From contig CANMVY010000003.1 of the NCBI GenBank assembly GCA_947501265.1, positions 1 through 64,000 on the forward strand: 64,000 nucleotides of DNA, given 5' to 3'. The DNA is from Bacteroidota bacterium. GTDB taxonomy: Bacteria > Bacteroidota > Bacteroidia > UBA7662 > CANHCV01. Shown here one piece after another: positions 43,430 to 52,259 of this stretch (within the stretch, counting starts at the first letter, position 1; the number at the start of each line of letters is the position of its first letter). Made by a program: the position numbers and the translations under genes. The notes under the pieces were generated by a model. That model did not search any database and was not told the DNA's origin. It was given only the letters and a program-made list of their open reading frames with translations.

Positions 43430-43437
43430 TAATTTTG
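43430..43437 (+). promoter_or_regulatory. -7 box for the LMW phosphatase operon
   Basis: TAATTTTG, exact consensus, 16 nt before ATG 43454, in the short gap between divergent genes. Confidence 0.5.
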
Positions 43438-43453
43438 ATAATTCTATACAAAG

Positions 43454-43948
43454 ATGCAACAAGAAAAGAAGGTTTTATTCGTATGCCTCGGGAATATTTG
43501 TCGTTCCCCTATGGCAGAAGGGATTTTTAAGAAGAAAGTGGAAGAAGCTGGGCTCTCCAATCATTTTGTTATTGATTCATGCGGCACCACCAGCCAACAT
43601 TCCGGTGAACTGGCCGATTATCGTGCTCGAAAAGTGGCACAAAAAAATAATATTGAACTCCAACATCGAGCACGTAAATTTACAAAAAACGATTTCACGG
43701 ATTTTGATCTTATTTTAGCCATGGATACCCAAAATTTATTCGAAATTCAACGAATAGCTCAACCCGACCAATTGGAAAAGGTGAAGCTCATGATGGAATT
43801 TTCGGATCTGTTTCCCGCTGAAAGGAATGTTTACGATCCTTATTACGATTCGGAAGATAAATTTGAAGAAGTCTTTGACCTTTTGAATTCCTGCACGTCT
43901 AATTTGTTGCAATCCCTAATTTCGAACAATCATGAATCATCCGTTTAA
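43454..43948 (+). CDS. Low molecular weight protein-tyrosine phosphatase
   Basis: A 164-residue cytoplasmic phosphatase. The P-loop CLGNICRSPMAEG (C-x5-R-S) is intact at the N-terminus and the general acid Asp lies in DPYYDSEDKFEEVF. It acts on phosphotyrosine proteins, often capsule kinases, or on arginine phosphate; the target is unknown. The end of its coding region overlaps the next gene by 17 bp, so it heads the five-gene run to 46177. Confidence 0.95.
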   Translation: MQQEKKVLFVCLGNICRSPMAEGIFKKKVEEAGLSNHFVIDSCGTTSQHSGELADYRARKVAQKNNIELQHRARKFTKNDFTDFDLILAMDTQNLFEIQRIAQPDQLEKVKLMMEFSDLFPAERNVYDPYYDSEDKFEEVFDLLNSCTSNLLQSLISNNHESSV

Positions 43949-44306
43949 AATTGTTGCCATTCTTTTGGGGATGTTTGCCCTAAGCAGTTGCTATTACGAT
44001 AACGAAGAGGAATTGTATCCCAACACCAACGTACCCTGCGATTCCGTGGTGGTGAGTTTCAAAACCGATGTCGATCCCATTCTTCAAAATTATTGTGTAG
44101 GGTGTCATAACGCCAATAATCCGGGAGGTGGTTACATTTACGATACCTATGCGGATACCAAAAATTCGGTCGATGATGGAACCTTGTTAGGCGTTACCAA
44201 TCATTACACGGGATTTTCATCCATGCCCAAAGGCGGCTCTAAATTGCCATCCTGTGAATTGGGAAAAATTCGAAATTGGATCAATGAAGGCGCACTCAAC
44301 AATTGA
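43932..44306 (+). CDS. Haem-binding (cytochrome c-like) lipoprotein
   Basis: A 124-residue lipoprotein (lipobox ALSSC) with one c-type haem site, CVGCH. PILQNYCVGCHNANNPGGG and MPKGG (possible Met ligand), then LPSCELGKIRNWINEGALNN, match the small c-type cytochromes that Bacteroidota carry near YceI genes. It is probably an electron carrier on the outer leaflet of the inner membrane or inner face of the outer membrane. ATG 43932 lies inside the end of the phosphatase gene. Confidence 0.85.
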   Translation: MNHPFKIVAILLGMFALSSCYYDNEEELYPNTNVPCDSVVVSFKTDVDPILQNYCVGCHNANNPGGGYIYDTYADTKNSVDDGTLLGVTNHYTGFSSMPKGGSKLPSCELGKIRNWINEGALNN

Positions 44307-44308
44307 TC

Positions 44309-44773
44309 ATGAAAAAAATCATCATTTTACTTCTGCTTATTCTTATTGGTGTTTTTGGTGTTGTTTATTGGCAATGGAATAAACCCCGAGAAACAGCATC
44401 CAATAGAAAATCTGAAGTCATTATTTCCATTGATTCTCTTTATTCTGCTTTTCAATCCAACGATTCCTTGGCTTTTGCGACCTACCAAAATAAAGTTATT
44501 CAGATTTCAGGATTGCTTGATCGGGTGGAGCGTCAAGGAGATGGCGCAAATCAATCCAACTTTGCGGTTCTTCTTTCAAAAACAGATGGAATTGAAGCCA
44601 AATTTAGTTTTCCAGATACGAGTTCAAATAGTATTTTATCCAATCTCGTGAAGAAAAACGTAGTATTGAAAGGTTTTTTTGCTGGCTTCAACTACGATGC
44701 CATGATGCCTGAAATGGGCGGAACCTTCGAATTCAATCAAAGTGCCATCATTCAAAATAAAACCCATGAATAA
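44309..44773 (+). CDS. Membrane-anchored OB-fold (tRNA_anti-like) protein
   Basis: A 154-residue protein: one N-terminal membrane segment (about 4-22) and an exported domain of OB-fold pattern (VIQISGLLDRVERQGDG, FAVLLSKTDGIEAKFSF, VVLKGFFAGFN). Similar small proteins sit next to YceI and cytochrome genes in other Bacteroidota. The function is not known. ATG 44309 is chosen over a TTG two codons upstream. The YceI start lies inside its 3' end. Confidence 0.7.
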   Translation: MKKIIILLLLILIGVFGVVYWQWNKPRETASNRKSEVIISIDSLYSAFQSNDSLAFATYQNKVIQISGLLDRVERQGDGANQSNFAVLLSKTDGIEAKFSFPDTSSNSILSNLVKKNVVLKGFFAGFNYDAMMPEMGGTFEFNQSAIIQNKTHE

Positions 44774-45314
44774 AATCATCCTCCTTGCAGTTTTTGCTTT
44801 GTTCGCTTCAGCTGCTTCTGCCCAAAAATACATGACCAAAACGGGAAAAATTTCCTTCTTTTCCAAAACCAAGATAGAAGATATTTCGGCCATCAATACT
44901 TCCATTTCCTCCATCATCGATGCCTCAACGGGCGACATGAAGTTTGTTGGATTGATGAAATCGTTCAAATTCCCGAAACCATTGATGGAAGAGCACTTCA
45001 ACGAAAATTATGTTGAAAGCGATAAATTCCCCAAAACCACCTTCGCCGGAAAAATTACCAACGTGTCGGACGTTAATTTCTCAAAAGATGGGAAATACCC
45101 GGTACAAGTAGCAGGAATTCTTGAAATTCACGGAGTTAAGAAAAACGTTGAATCAAAAGGAACCCTAACCGTGAAAGGAAATACCCTTTTGGCTGATACG
45201 AAATTTAGCATTTTACTTTCCGATTACAACATCATCATTCCAACGGCCGTAAAAAAAACCATTAATAATTCCATTGAAATTACGGTAGACGTTGATTATT
45301 CGAAAGCGCCATGA
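44766..45314 (+). CDS. YceI family exported protein
   Basis: A 182-residue protein with signal peptide (cleavage near ASAQ) and the YceI lipocalin-like fold: GKISFFSKTKIEDI, MKFVGLMKSFKFPKPLMEEHFNENYVESDKFP (typical long-hairpin motif) and GILEIHGVKKNV. YceI proteins bind long isoprenoids such as polyprenyl chains in the periplasm. ATG 44766 gives the signal peptide directly; upstream codons would not. Overlap with the OB-fold gene is 8 bp; overlap with the DUF5777 gene is 4 bp. Confidence 0.93.
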   Translation: MNKIILLAVFALFASAASAQKYMTKTGKISFFSKTKIEDISAINTSISSIIDASTGDMKFVGLMKSFKFPKPLMEEHFNENYVESDKFPKTTFAGKITNVSDVNFSKDGKYPVQVAGILEIHGVKKNVESKGTLTVKGNTLLADTKFSILLSDYNIIIPTAVKKTINNSIEITVDVDYSKAP

Positions 45315-46177
45315 AAAAAATTATCCTTTTTCTCGCATTCCTTTCTGTTGGTCTTCCTTCATTTTCTCAAGATGATCCATTCAAAGAGTTAGATTTAGAA
45401 GTGCCGGTGGAAAAAGTGAAAGCCGGATTCAAAACAACCCGGGTGATGAACGGTCATTCCTTCGAAAACGTAGCCAAAGGCGTGCTTGATTTTAAAATTA
45501 ATCACCGTTTCGGAACCTTGAATGGCGGCTTTTATGATCTTTTTGGCTTGGATCAAGCCTACCAAAAAATGTCGTTCGATTACGGTGTTACCGATCGATT
45601 CATGGTAGGAGTTGGTCGCGCCTCCTTCGGAAAAGTGTACGATGCTTTTGGGAAGTATAAAATCTTATGGCAAACTTCGGACAACAAAATGCCTGTTTCA
45701 CTTTTGTACTACACCAGCATCAACGTGAAAACCTTGAAATGGCAAGACCCTAACCGTGAAAACTATTTTCCTTCTCGATTGGCCTTTACGCATCAATTGA
45801 TTTTGGGAAGAAAATTTAACGAGAATTTTTCCATGCAATTGAGTCCAACGTTGGTTCACCGTAACTTGGTAGCAACCAAAGCCGAAAAAAACGATGTTTT
45901 TGCTTTGGGATTTTCCGGCCGTCAGAAGTTGAGCAACCGCTTGGCTTTTACGTGGGAGTACTTCTTGGTTCCCAAAGGTCAGTTGGCATCCAATTTTAAA
46001 AATAGTCTTTCTTTGGGTTTCGATATTGAAACCGGCGGCCACGTTTTTCAGGTTCATTTCACGAACTCTACTTCCATGGTTGATCAAGGTTTCATTTGTG
46101 AAACCACCAATTCGTGGGGAAATGGCGGAGTTCACTTCGGTTTCAATGTGAGCCGGGTTTTTAATGTAGGACGATAA
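45311..46177 (+). CDS. DUF5777-family outer membrane beta-barrel protein
   Basis: A 288-residue protein with signal peptide (cleavage near SFSQ) and alternating amphipathic strands typical of a small outer membrane barrel. VMNGHSFENVAKGVLDFKINHRFG and WGNGGVHFGFNVSRVF recall DUF5777. The role is unknown; its fixed place after cytochrome, OB-fold and YceI genes suggests a shared envelope redox or lipid function. A terminator begins at its stop codon. Confidence 0.85.
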   Translation: MKKIILFLAFLSVGLPSFSQDDPFKELDLEVPVEKVKAGFKTTRVMNGHSFENVAKGVLDFKINHRFGTLNGGFYDLFGLDQAYQKMSFDYGVTDRFMVGVGRASFGKVYDAFGKYKILWQTSDNKMPVSLLYYTSINVKTLKWQDPNRENYFPSRLAFTHQLILGRKFNENFSMQLSPTLVHRNLVATKAEKNDVFALGFSGRQKLSNRLAFTWEYFLVPKGQLASNFKNSLSLGFDIETGGHVFQVHFTNSTSMVDQGFICETTNSWGNGGVHFGFNVSRVFNVGR

Positions 46178-46229
46178 GCCCCGAATTCGACAAAAGTTTT
46201 TTTACGCCTCGAATTTTCGGGGCTTTTTT
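46177..46229 (+). terminator. Terminator of the 43454-46177 operon
   Basis: AGCCCCGAA (from 46177) pairs with TTCGGGGCT (46215-46223), followed by T6. The stem is separated by a long loop that itself contains a T run. Confidence 0.75.
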
Positions 46230-46241
46230 ATTTTATCGTCT

Positions 46242-46249
46242 TATTTTTG
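46242..46249 (+). promoter_or_regulatory. -7 box 4 nt before the 46254 gene
   Basis: TATTTTTG, exact consensus, spacer TTCA, ATG 46254. Another layout that leaves no room for a leader. Confidence 0.45.
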
Positions 46250-46253
46250 TTCA

Positions 46254-47066
46254 ATGAAGATCACTTTTCAGGAATTCGATGCCATTTATCAGCGTCAAGT
46301 CGATTTAGTTACTCCCCTTTGGAGTGCTCAAATGCAAGAAGAAATTGCCAAACACAACCGCGGTTGGGCTGCACCTTACGATTTTATCAATTACTTGCGT
46401 CGTTCCAATTTACGCTATTACGAGTTGATTCAAGATCTTCCAGATGGAGCGAAAACCGTTTGCGATGTGGGTGGATTTTGGGGAGTGCTTCCCTTGGCAC
46501 TTACCGAAATGGGTTTTCAAGTAACCATGACCGAGGCCAAGAAGTATTATTCGGGAAGTTTTGACCCCTTGTTTCAACTCATTGAAAGCAAAGGTGTTCG
46601 AATTTTAGATATGGATCCGTTTGAAGACACCTTTGCACCCAGCGAAAAATTCGATTTCGTTTGCATCATGGCCGTTTTGGAACATTACCCGCATTCCTTA
46701 AAATTCTTCCTGAACAATGTTCACGGAATTCTAAACAAAGGCTCCCGATTGTTCATCGAGGTGCCCAACATGGCCTACCTTAACAAACGCGTTCGCTTCT
46801 TGTTGGGCGTTTCACCCATTACCGATTTGCAGTCCATTTACGATTCTGCCATTCCGTTTACCGGGCACCACCACGAATACACCATGAAGGAATTGAGATT
46901 GCTTTTTCAATGGATGAATTTGCCCATCGTTGGTGAACATTACATCAATTACAGCACATCGTGGAATAAATTGGGTTATTTTTTGAAGCGTCCTGTAAAC
47001 TTCCTTATTTTTTGGCTTTTCCCAACAACTCGAGAAATCATTGGAGTTTGTGGTGAAAAGCGTTAA
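46254..47066 (+). CDS. Class I SAM-dependent methyltransferase
   Basis: A 270-residue methyltransferase. CDVGGFWGVLPLALTEMG is the SAM-binding motif I, TMTEAKKYY the acidic strand, and FDFVCIMAVLEHYPHSLKFFLNNVHGILNKGSRLFIEVPN the core of a type 11/12 domain. Its HHHEYTMKELRLLF segment recalls methyltransferases of sugar or lipid pathways, but the substrate is not clear. Single gene, convergent with trhO (4-bp overlap). Confidence 0.88.
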   Translation: MKITFQEFDAIYQRQVDLVTPLWSAQMQEEIAKHNRGWAAPYDFINYLRRSNLRYYELIQDLPDGAKTVCDVGGFWGVLPLALTEMGFQVTMTEAKKYYSGSFDPLFQLIESKGVRILDMDPFEDTFAPSEKFDFVCIMAVLEHYPHSLKFFLNNVHGILNKGSRLFIEVPNMAYLNKRVRFLLGVSPITDLQSIYDSAIPFTGHHHEYTMKELRLLFQWMNLPIVGEHYINYSTSWNKLGYFLKRPVNFLIFWLFPTTREIIGVCGEKR

Positions 47067-48091
47067 TCTCTAAATTTCTTCCGTTTTAAATACTTGGATC
47101 CATCGGGTTTAAACCGATGACCGAGTTCCTTTTGTTGCTCTTCCGGTAAGTGTAAAAATTCTTTGCATTCGTTGGAGCAACAACCCTGCATTTCTTCAGC
47201 GCAAGTAAGGCACTGAATAAAAAGGGTGTGGCAATATTGGTTCGCACAATTCACGTGATGATCAAACGGTTCCCCGCATTGATGGCAATTGGCCAAAACG
47301 TCATCGGTGATCTTTTCTCCCAATCTTCGATCAAAAACAAAGTTTTTTCCTTTAAACTTCACATCGATTCCGAGGTTTTTTGCTTGACGGGTGTACTCAA
47401 TGATTCCTCCTTCCAAATGGTAAACTTCTTTGAAACCATGGTGTTTGAAATAAGCGGAAGCTTTTTCGCAACGAATACCACCGGTGCAATACATCACCAC
47501 CGGTTTTTCTTTTGCATCTTGAAATTGCTCCACTGCCACAGGCAACTGCTCCCGAAACGTATCTACATCTATTTTTTGAGCTCCTTCAAAATGCCCTACC
47601 TCAAATTCGTAAGCATTCCTCATGTCGATGACCACCACATCGGGGTTGGATTCAACCAAGTTATTGTATTCTTGGGCTTTCAAATAAGTGGCGGCATCGG
47701 CAGGATTAATCAGGCCATCGGGCAAACCATCCGCCACAATTTTTTCTCGGTGCTTCACTTTTAAGGTGGCGAAACTCTTACCATCGTCGTCGATGGCGTA
47801 ATTCAATCGAATTCCATCCAAAAAGTCGAACGGTGGTGTGGCCAGAAGTTGTTCGAATGCTTCCAACCGTTCGGTGGGAAGGGAAATTTGGGCATTGATC
47901 CCCTCGGTTGCTACATAAATTCTTCCCAGCACTTCGATTTTTTCAAAGGCGATGAACAGGGCATCGCGAAAATCCGCAGCGTTTTCAATGCGGTGGTATT
48001 TGTAAAAGGAGAGGGTAGTTCGTGGGCGGGGATCGTTGAGCAAACGTTCCTCCATAATTTTTCGATCAACCTTGTTATGAAGAAAGGGCAT
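47063..48091 (-). CDS. trhO: tRNA uridine(34) hydroxylase, rhodanese family
   Basis: A 342-residue enzyme of the TrhO/YceA family that makes 5-hydroxyuridine at the wobble position of tRNA. Domains: N-terminal ferredoxin-like part (GRIYVATEGINAQISLP), a rhodanese core (VVIDMRNAYEFEVGHFEGA) with the catalytic Cys in MYCTGGIRCEKASAY, and a Cys-rich C-terminus (CHQCGEPFDHHVNC, CLTCAEEMQGCCSNEC) that may bind metal. It starts 12 bp after the DUF5103 gene and is probably co-transcribed with it. Confidence 0.93.
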   Translation of the reverse strand: MPFLHNKVDRKIMEERLLNDPRPRTTLSFYKYHRIENAADFRDALFIAFEKIEVLGRIYVATEGINAQISLPTERLEAFEQLLATPPFDFLDGIRLNYAIDDDGKSFATLKVKHREKIVADGLPDGLINPADAATYLKAQEYNNLVESNPDVVVIDMRNAYEFEVGHFEGAQKIDVDTFREQLPVAVEQFQDAKEKPVVMYCTGGIRCEKASAYFKHHGFKEVYHLEGGIIEYTRQAKNLGIDVKFKGKNFVFDRRLGEKITDDVLANCHQCGEPFDHHVNCANQYCHTLFIQCLTCAEEMQGCCSNECKEFLHLPEEQQKELGHRFKPDGSKYLKRKKFRD

Positions 48092-48103
48092 AAAAGAAGA
48101 ATA

Positions 48104-49414
48104 TTAGTGGTTTCCGTTGGAATAAAGGGTTTGAAATCCAATTAAACGATCGTACAGGCCTATTTGAGATCGGAAATAAACGAAGATGTTGTATTCATTG
48201 TCGGTACCTTGAAAAGAACCTTCCATCGGAGTAAAATCAACCAAAGGGGAATTCGGTTTCTTTATCCCATACATGTAATTGTAGTACCCTTGTTTCACGT
48301 ATAGCGATTTGTGGTAACAAGCGCATCCCTCGTTGTATTCCATTTGATTGGTAGAGTCTGCTTGCCAATTGGTGAGTGCACCCATCAAGAATACATCGCC
48401 TTCTAAAACCCGACCTTGGGTGTTTAGGGTGAAGTGAACGTAGGCGTAGTCGGGGTCTCTGCTCGTAATAAGCCCGTCCCGTTGAACGCAGGCGAAACTT
48501 CCGTTGATGTCGAAATAGTTGTTGTAAGGTAAAGCAGCACGGCTGGCATCGTCGTACAAGAAAATTTGATTGGCCGAATCAACCAAGAATTTACGCACGT
48601 TCAAGCTATTGATTCCCAGCGAACGGGTGTCAAATTGCCTGAATTCATTCATGGCTGGGAAATTAAGGCGATCGTTAAAGGTGTACAACAATGTTTTTTG
48701 ATCCATCAAATTGGGAGTAACGTCGGCCGTAGCTTGGTCCCACCTGCGGTTTTGCTGAACCGTTAATAGAAATTCAGAAAGCGGATTGAAAACCTTCAAG
48801 CTTGGAGATGGAGTTACTTTTAAATCGAGACTTTGGTTGGTTTGAATGCTTCCTGCTGTGAACGAACGACGAAGTTCAGATTCAACCGAAGCGAGGGGTT
48901 CGTAAACAAAAAATCGACGCGTTAACACGGGTTTGCTTTTGTTTCCATTTTCGTAAACAAAAAGAACGTAATTTCCTGATGCAGTAAATTTGATGAAGGA
49001 ATTTGGGAAATCCAACGCATAGGAAGTATAGGTTTGACGTGTATTAACGGCATATTTGTAATTCTGAATTTCATTTTGAAAAAAACCGTCCATGAACTGG
49101 GTTTCAAAAATGCTGCTCTGTTCCCAATTTGCATTGCAATGCATGAAGGTGTACGAATAGGTTGTGAAACCACCGGCTAAATCATCGAACTTAAGCGTTA
49201 GTTTTTCTTCAGTTCCCAGCGCAATTGCTGGGGTGAGAAATTCGTTGGCCTTGGCAAACAACTGCACAGAACGAATGGCATCTCGGTAAACGGCATCGGC
49301 CAAAACAATCGTTTTTCGAGGAGAAGAGTCCTTCTTTTTCGCCGTTCTTCCTTGCGCTAAACAAGAGGTAACCGCAGCAATCAAAAGGAATCCAAAAAGA
49401 AGTGATTTTCGCAT
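48104..49414 (-). CDS. DUF5103 domain-containing exported protein
   Basis: A 436-residue protein with a signal peptide ending near CLAQ. The order YRDAIRSVQLF, LKFDDLAGGFTTYSYTFMHCNANWE, YTSYALDFPN, then GDVFLMGALTNW and YVKQGYYNYMYG matches the DUF5103 family widespread in Bacteroidota; the middle looks carbohydrate-binding/Ig-like. The function is unknown, with an envelope or surface role inferred. ATG 49414 is chosen over a TTG five codons upstream. A GAAATTTG sequence lies 3 nt before the ATG. Confidence 0.85.
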   Translation of the reverse strand: MRKSLLFGFLLIAAVTSCLAQGRTAKKKDSSPRKTIVLADAVYRDAIRSVQLFAKANEFLTPAIALGTEEKLTLKFDDLAGGFTTYSYTFMHCNANWEQSSIFETQFMDGFFQNEIQNYKYAVNTRQTYTSYALDFPNSFIKFTASGNYVLFVYENGNKSKPVLTRRFFVYEPLASVESELRRSFTAGSIQTNQSLDLKVTPSPSLKVFNPLSEFLLTVQQNRRWDQATADVTPNLMDQKTLLYTFNDRLNFPAMNEFRQFDTRSLGINSLNVRKFLVDSANQIFLYDDASRAALPYNNYFDINGSFACVQRDGLITSRDPDYAYVHFTLNTQGRVLEGDVFLMGALTNWQADSTNQMEYNEGCACYHKSLYVKQGYYNYMYGIKKPNSPLVDFTPMEGSFQGTDNEYNIFVYFRSQIGLYDRLIGFQTLYSNGNH

Positions 49415-49462
49415 GCCCAAATTTCGCAATTTTTATGCAATTTTGAGACTGATTTTAATAAG

Positions 49463-50488
49463 TTGAAAAATCCAACCCCACAAATCCTCAGTTTGTACTC
49501 GGCATTGATCATGACCGGGTTCAATTTATTGTTTTCCATTCTTACCGGTGTGCATTGGTTTGATGCCATTATTTACATCGTAGCAACGTTTTTATTGGGT
49601 TTCTCTACCTTTTTCTACTTTTTAAATTTTCTGATTTACCGAAAGATCAAGGTGATTTACAAAATCATCAACCGGCATAAAGCTGGAAAATTTACAGAAT
49701 TTCGTTTTCAATACAACAACGATGTGATTGATGCGGTGAGTAAGGATGTAGAAGAATGGGCTGAAAACAAAGCCAAAGAAATTCAAGAGCTTCAATCCAA
49801 TGAACAGTACCGGAAGGAGTTCGTTGGAAATTTATCGCATGAGCTGAAAACCCCGGTATTCAACATTCAAGGATACCTTTCTACCCTCGTCGACCGGGGT
49901 TTGGAAAATCCCAAAGTAACCGAAAAGTTCCTCGAAAAGGCCATAGAAAATACCGAACGGATGGAAGCCATCATCAACGATTTGATGGAAATCTCCAAAT
50001 TGGAATCGGGCAACGTTCAGCTGAAATGGGAAAAATTCGATTTAGCAGAATTGATGGAAGACGTGTTTCACAATTTGCAGGAACGCGCCGAACGTAAACA
50101 CATCGCCATTCAATTCAAACAAGGGTTGAAACCTCCGTTTTTGGTGTATGCCGATCGAAAACTCATCAACCATGCCGTGATGAATTTGGTTGAAAATGCC
50201 ATCAAATACGGCAAAGAAAATGGAAATGTTTTGGTGGGCATTTACGATATGGATACCCATTATATGTGTGAGGTGACCGACGACGGGGAAGGAATCGAGG
50301 AAGTTCATCATTCCCGCATCTTTGAACGGTTTTACAGGGTTGACAAAGCCCGATCGCGGGATGCAGGCGGAACCGGTCTTGGACTTTCCATCGTGAAACA
50401 CATCTTCGAGTCCCATAGCCAAACCGTTTGGGTTCGCTCCACCAAAGGAATCGGAACTACCTTTGCATTTACCTTAAAAAAGAAATAA
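49463..50488 (+). CDS. Membrane sensor histidine kinase (PhoR-like), no adjacent regulator
   Basis: A 341-residue kinase with two close membrane segments (about 11-30 and 35-58) and almost no periplasmic loop, so it may sense inside the membrane or via partners. The His box NLSHELKTPVFN (His126), N box (LINHAVMNLVENAIKYG), G1 (TDDGEGI) and G2 (GTGLGLSIVKHIF) are intact. A TTG start is used; a CAATTTTG -7-like box lies 17 nt upstream. No response-regulator gene lies beside it. The RluA gene begins directly after its stop. Confidence 0.92.
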   Translation: MKNPTPQILSLYSALIMTGFNLLFSILTGVHWFDAIIYIVATFLLGFSTFFYFLNFLIYRKIKVIYKIINRHKAGKFTEFRFQYNNDVIDAVSKDVEEWAENKAKEIQELQSNEQYRKEFVGNLSHELKTPVFNIQGYLSTLVDRGLENPKVTEKFLEKAIENTERMEAIINDLMEISKLESGNVQLKWEKFDLAELMEDVFHNLQERAERKHIAIQFKQGLKPPFLVYADRKLINHAVMNLVENAIKYGKENGNVLVGIYDMDTHYMCEVTDDGEGIEEVHHSRIFERFYRVDKARSRDAGGTGLGLSIVKHIFESHSQTVWVRSTKGIGTTFAFTLKKK

Positions 50489-51205
50489 TTGAAACCCATT
50501 TCCATTCGCGATATTTTACTTTATGAAGACGAGCACTTACTCATTTTTAACAAACCTCCCTTTGTAAGCTCCCTCGATGAAAGACAGGGTACGGCCGCTA
50601 GCATCCTTTCCATTGCTCGTCAATACTGTTCAACGGTGCAATTGTGCCATCGATTAGATAAAGAAACTTCCGGAATTTTGGTTGCTGCAAAAGATCCCGA
50701 AACCTACCGAGAAGTATCGATTGAATTTGAAAAGCGCCGTGTTCGAAAAATTTACCACGCAGTAGTCGGAGGAATTCATCGTTTCGAAGAATTGGAAGTT
50801 GATTTGCCCATCGGCCCTGCAAAAGATGCTTTGATGCGCATCGATTTCAAAACCGGAAAAGATGCCTTCACCATTTTAAAATCCCTTCAGTTTTTTCGGC
50901 ATTTTACCTTGGTGGGTTGTTTTCCAGTAACAGGAAGAACCCATCAAATTCGCGTTCACTTGGCATCTCAAAATGCACCCATCGTGAATGATCCTGCTTA
51001 CGGTGGCGAACCGCCCTACTTGCATGAAATCAAACGCAAGTATTCTTTCGGTAAATTCGAAGAGTCTCAACCCATGATCAAACGGTTTGCTTTGCATGCC
51101 CGAAGCATTCAGTTTTCCATCTTCAAAAAAGAATTTTCTTTCGAAGCTCCTTACCCCAAAGATTTCGACGTTCTCTTGAAATTATTGGAGAAGTATGATT
51201 CCTAA
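50489..51205 (+). CDS. RluA-family pseudouridine synthase
   Basis: A 238-residue enzyme that isomerises uridine in rRNA or tRNA. Motif II LCHRLDKETSGILVAAKD carries the catalytic Asp, and GRTHQIRVHLA is motif III. No N-terminal S4 domain is present. The TTG start directly abuts the kinase stop (TAATTG). The stop lies inside the next gene (11-bp overlap). Confidence 0.92.
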   Translation: MKPISIRDILLYEDEHLLIFNKPPFVSSLDERQGTAASILSIARQYCSTVQLCHRLDKETSGILVAAKDPETYREVSIEFEKRRVRKIYHAVVGGIHRFEELEVDLPIGPAKDALMRIDFKTGKDAFTILKSLQFFRHFTLVGCFPVTGRTHQIRVHLASQNAPIVNDPAYGGEPPYLHEIKRKYSFGKFEESQPMIKRFALHARSIQFSIFKKEFSFEAPYPKDFDVLLKLLEKYDS

Positions 51206-52172
51206 GAAATTGGTCATCAAAGATGCTCAAATTGGGTATGAGGAATCTTTGGTTCGTTCTCCCATTTCTTTTGAGCTTTCCTCAGGGAAAATTTATGGAT
51301 TAACGGGACCAAGTGGAGGAGGAAAAAGCACCCTGCTAAAAACCTTAGCTGGATTTTTGCCGCCCGTTTCCGGGTTCATCGAATTGGATGGAAAGGTGGT
51401 TTTTCAAAAAGATCGTTTGATTTGGGGTCATGATCACATTGCGGTTCTAGCCCAGGATTTTCAATTGATGGAAAAGCATACCGCCTTCGAAAATCTGTAC
51501 CATGCTTCCAAGGCCGGCACCATGTCTTCCCAAGAAAAAGAAGCCCATCAATGGCTAGATTTTTTAGGAGCGAAGGGATGGAGCAACTCCAGGGTTGATC
51601 GCCTTAGTGGAGGACAGCGGCAGCGGGTGGCTTTGGGCAGAGCTCTGATGCAAAATCCGTCGTTTCTTTTGCTCGATGAGCCAACCAACCAGTTGGATGC
51701 TCATTGGAGAAATGAGCTTTTTTTGTTGGTTCGAAGAATTGCCCAAAGCAAAAACATCGGGGTATTGCTGGTGAGTCACAATCCCCACGAGTTGTTACAG
51801 GTCTGCGACCAAATGTCGGTTATTACCCAAGAGCGAATGACCGGATTTCAATCGGCACAATCTGCTTTGAAAAAGCCCAATTCCTTGGAAATGGCAAAAT
51901 ACTTGGGGTATTTCATTTCGATTCCGAAGAAATATTTTTCCGCACAGCACGATTTTGAACATGTTGAAGAGGTTTTTGTGCGAAAAAACGATTTTGTAAT
52001 CGATTGGGAGGAATCTACCTGGACCATCGAACATACCTTTCTTCGTTTTGATGGGGCTTTTGCCATTGTAAAAAACGATTCATTTTGCTTAGAAATGAAA
52101 ATTCCAACCAAACTTCTAAACAAAATGGGGGAGAAATGTGGCCTCCGTCTAAAAAGTTGGATTCATTTTTAA
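51195..52172 (+). CDS. ABC transporter ATP-binding protein, unpaired
   Basis: A 325-residue protein with a complete ABC ATPase: Walker A GPSGGGKST, Q-loop (LAQDFQLM), signature LSGGQRQRVALGRAL, Walker B FLLLDEPTNQLDAH and the switch His (VSHNPHE). The last 100 residues form a TOBE-like small domain as in PotA/ModC-type importers. No permease or binding protein gene is adjacent. Operon with the kinase and RluA genes, 11-bp overlap. Confidence 0.9.
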   Translation: MIPKKLVIKDAQIGYEESLVRSPISFELSSGKIYGLTGPSGGGKSTLLKTLAGFLPPVSGFIELDGKVVFQKDRLIWGHDHIAVLAQDFQLMEKHTAFENLYHASKAGTMSSQEKEAHQWLDFLGAKGWSNSRVDRLSGGQRQRVALGRALMQNPSFLLLDEPTNQLDAHWRNELFLLVRRIAQSKNIGVLLVSHNPHELLQVCDQMSVITQERMTGFQSAQSALKKPNSLEMAKYLGYFISIPKKYFSAQHDFEHVEEVFVRKNDFVIDWEESTWTIEHTFLRFDGAFAIVKNDSFCLEMKIPTKLLNKMGEKCGLRLKSWIHF

Positions 52173-52201
52173 ATGTTTCAAAAAAAAGATGTCAAATTTT
52201 T

Positions 52202-52231
52202 TTTGGAATTTGTCGGTTTTTGATAGTTTTA
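52202..52231 (+). promoter_or_regulatory. Candidate promoter for the acidic protein gene
   Basis: TTTG at 52202-52205, 18-nt spacer, TAGTTTTA at 52224-52231 (one mismatch), 28 nt before ATG 52260. AT-rich gap after the ABC gene. Confidence 0.4.
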
Positions 52232-52259
52232 CCCTCGAATTGAAATATCACCATCGTTT

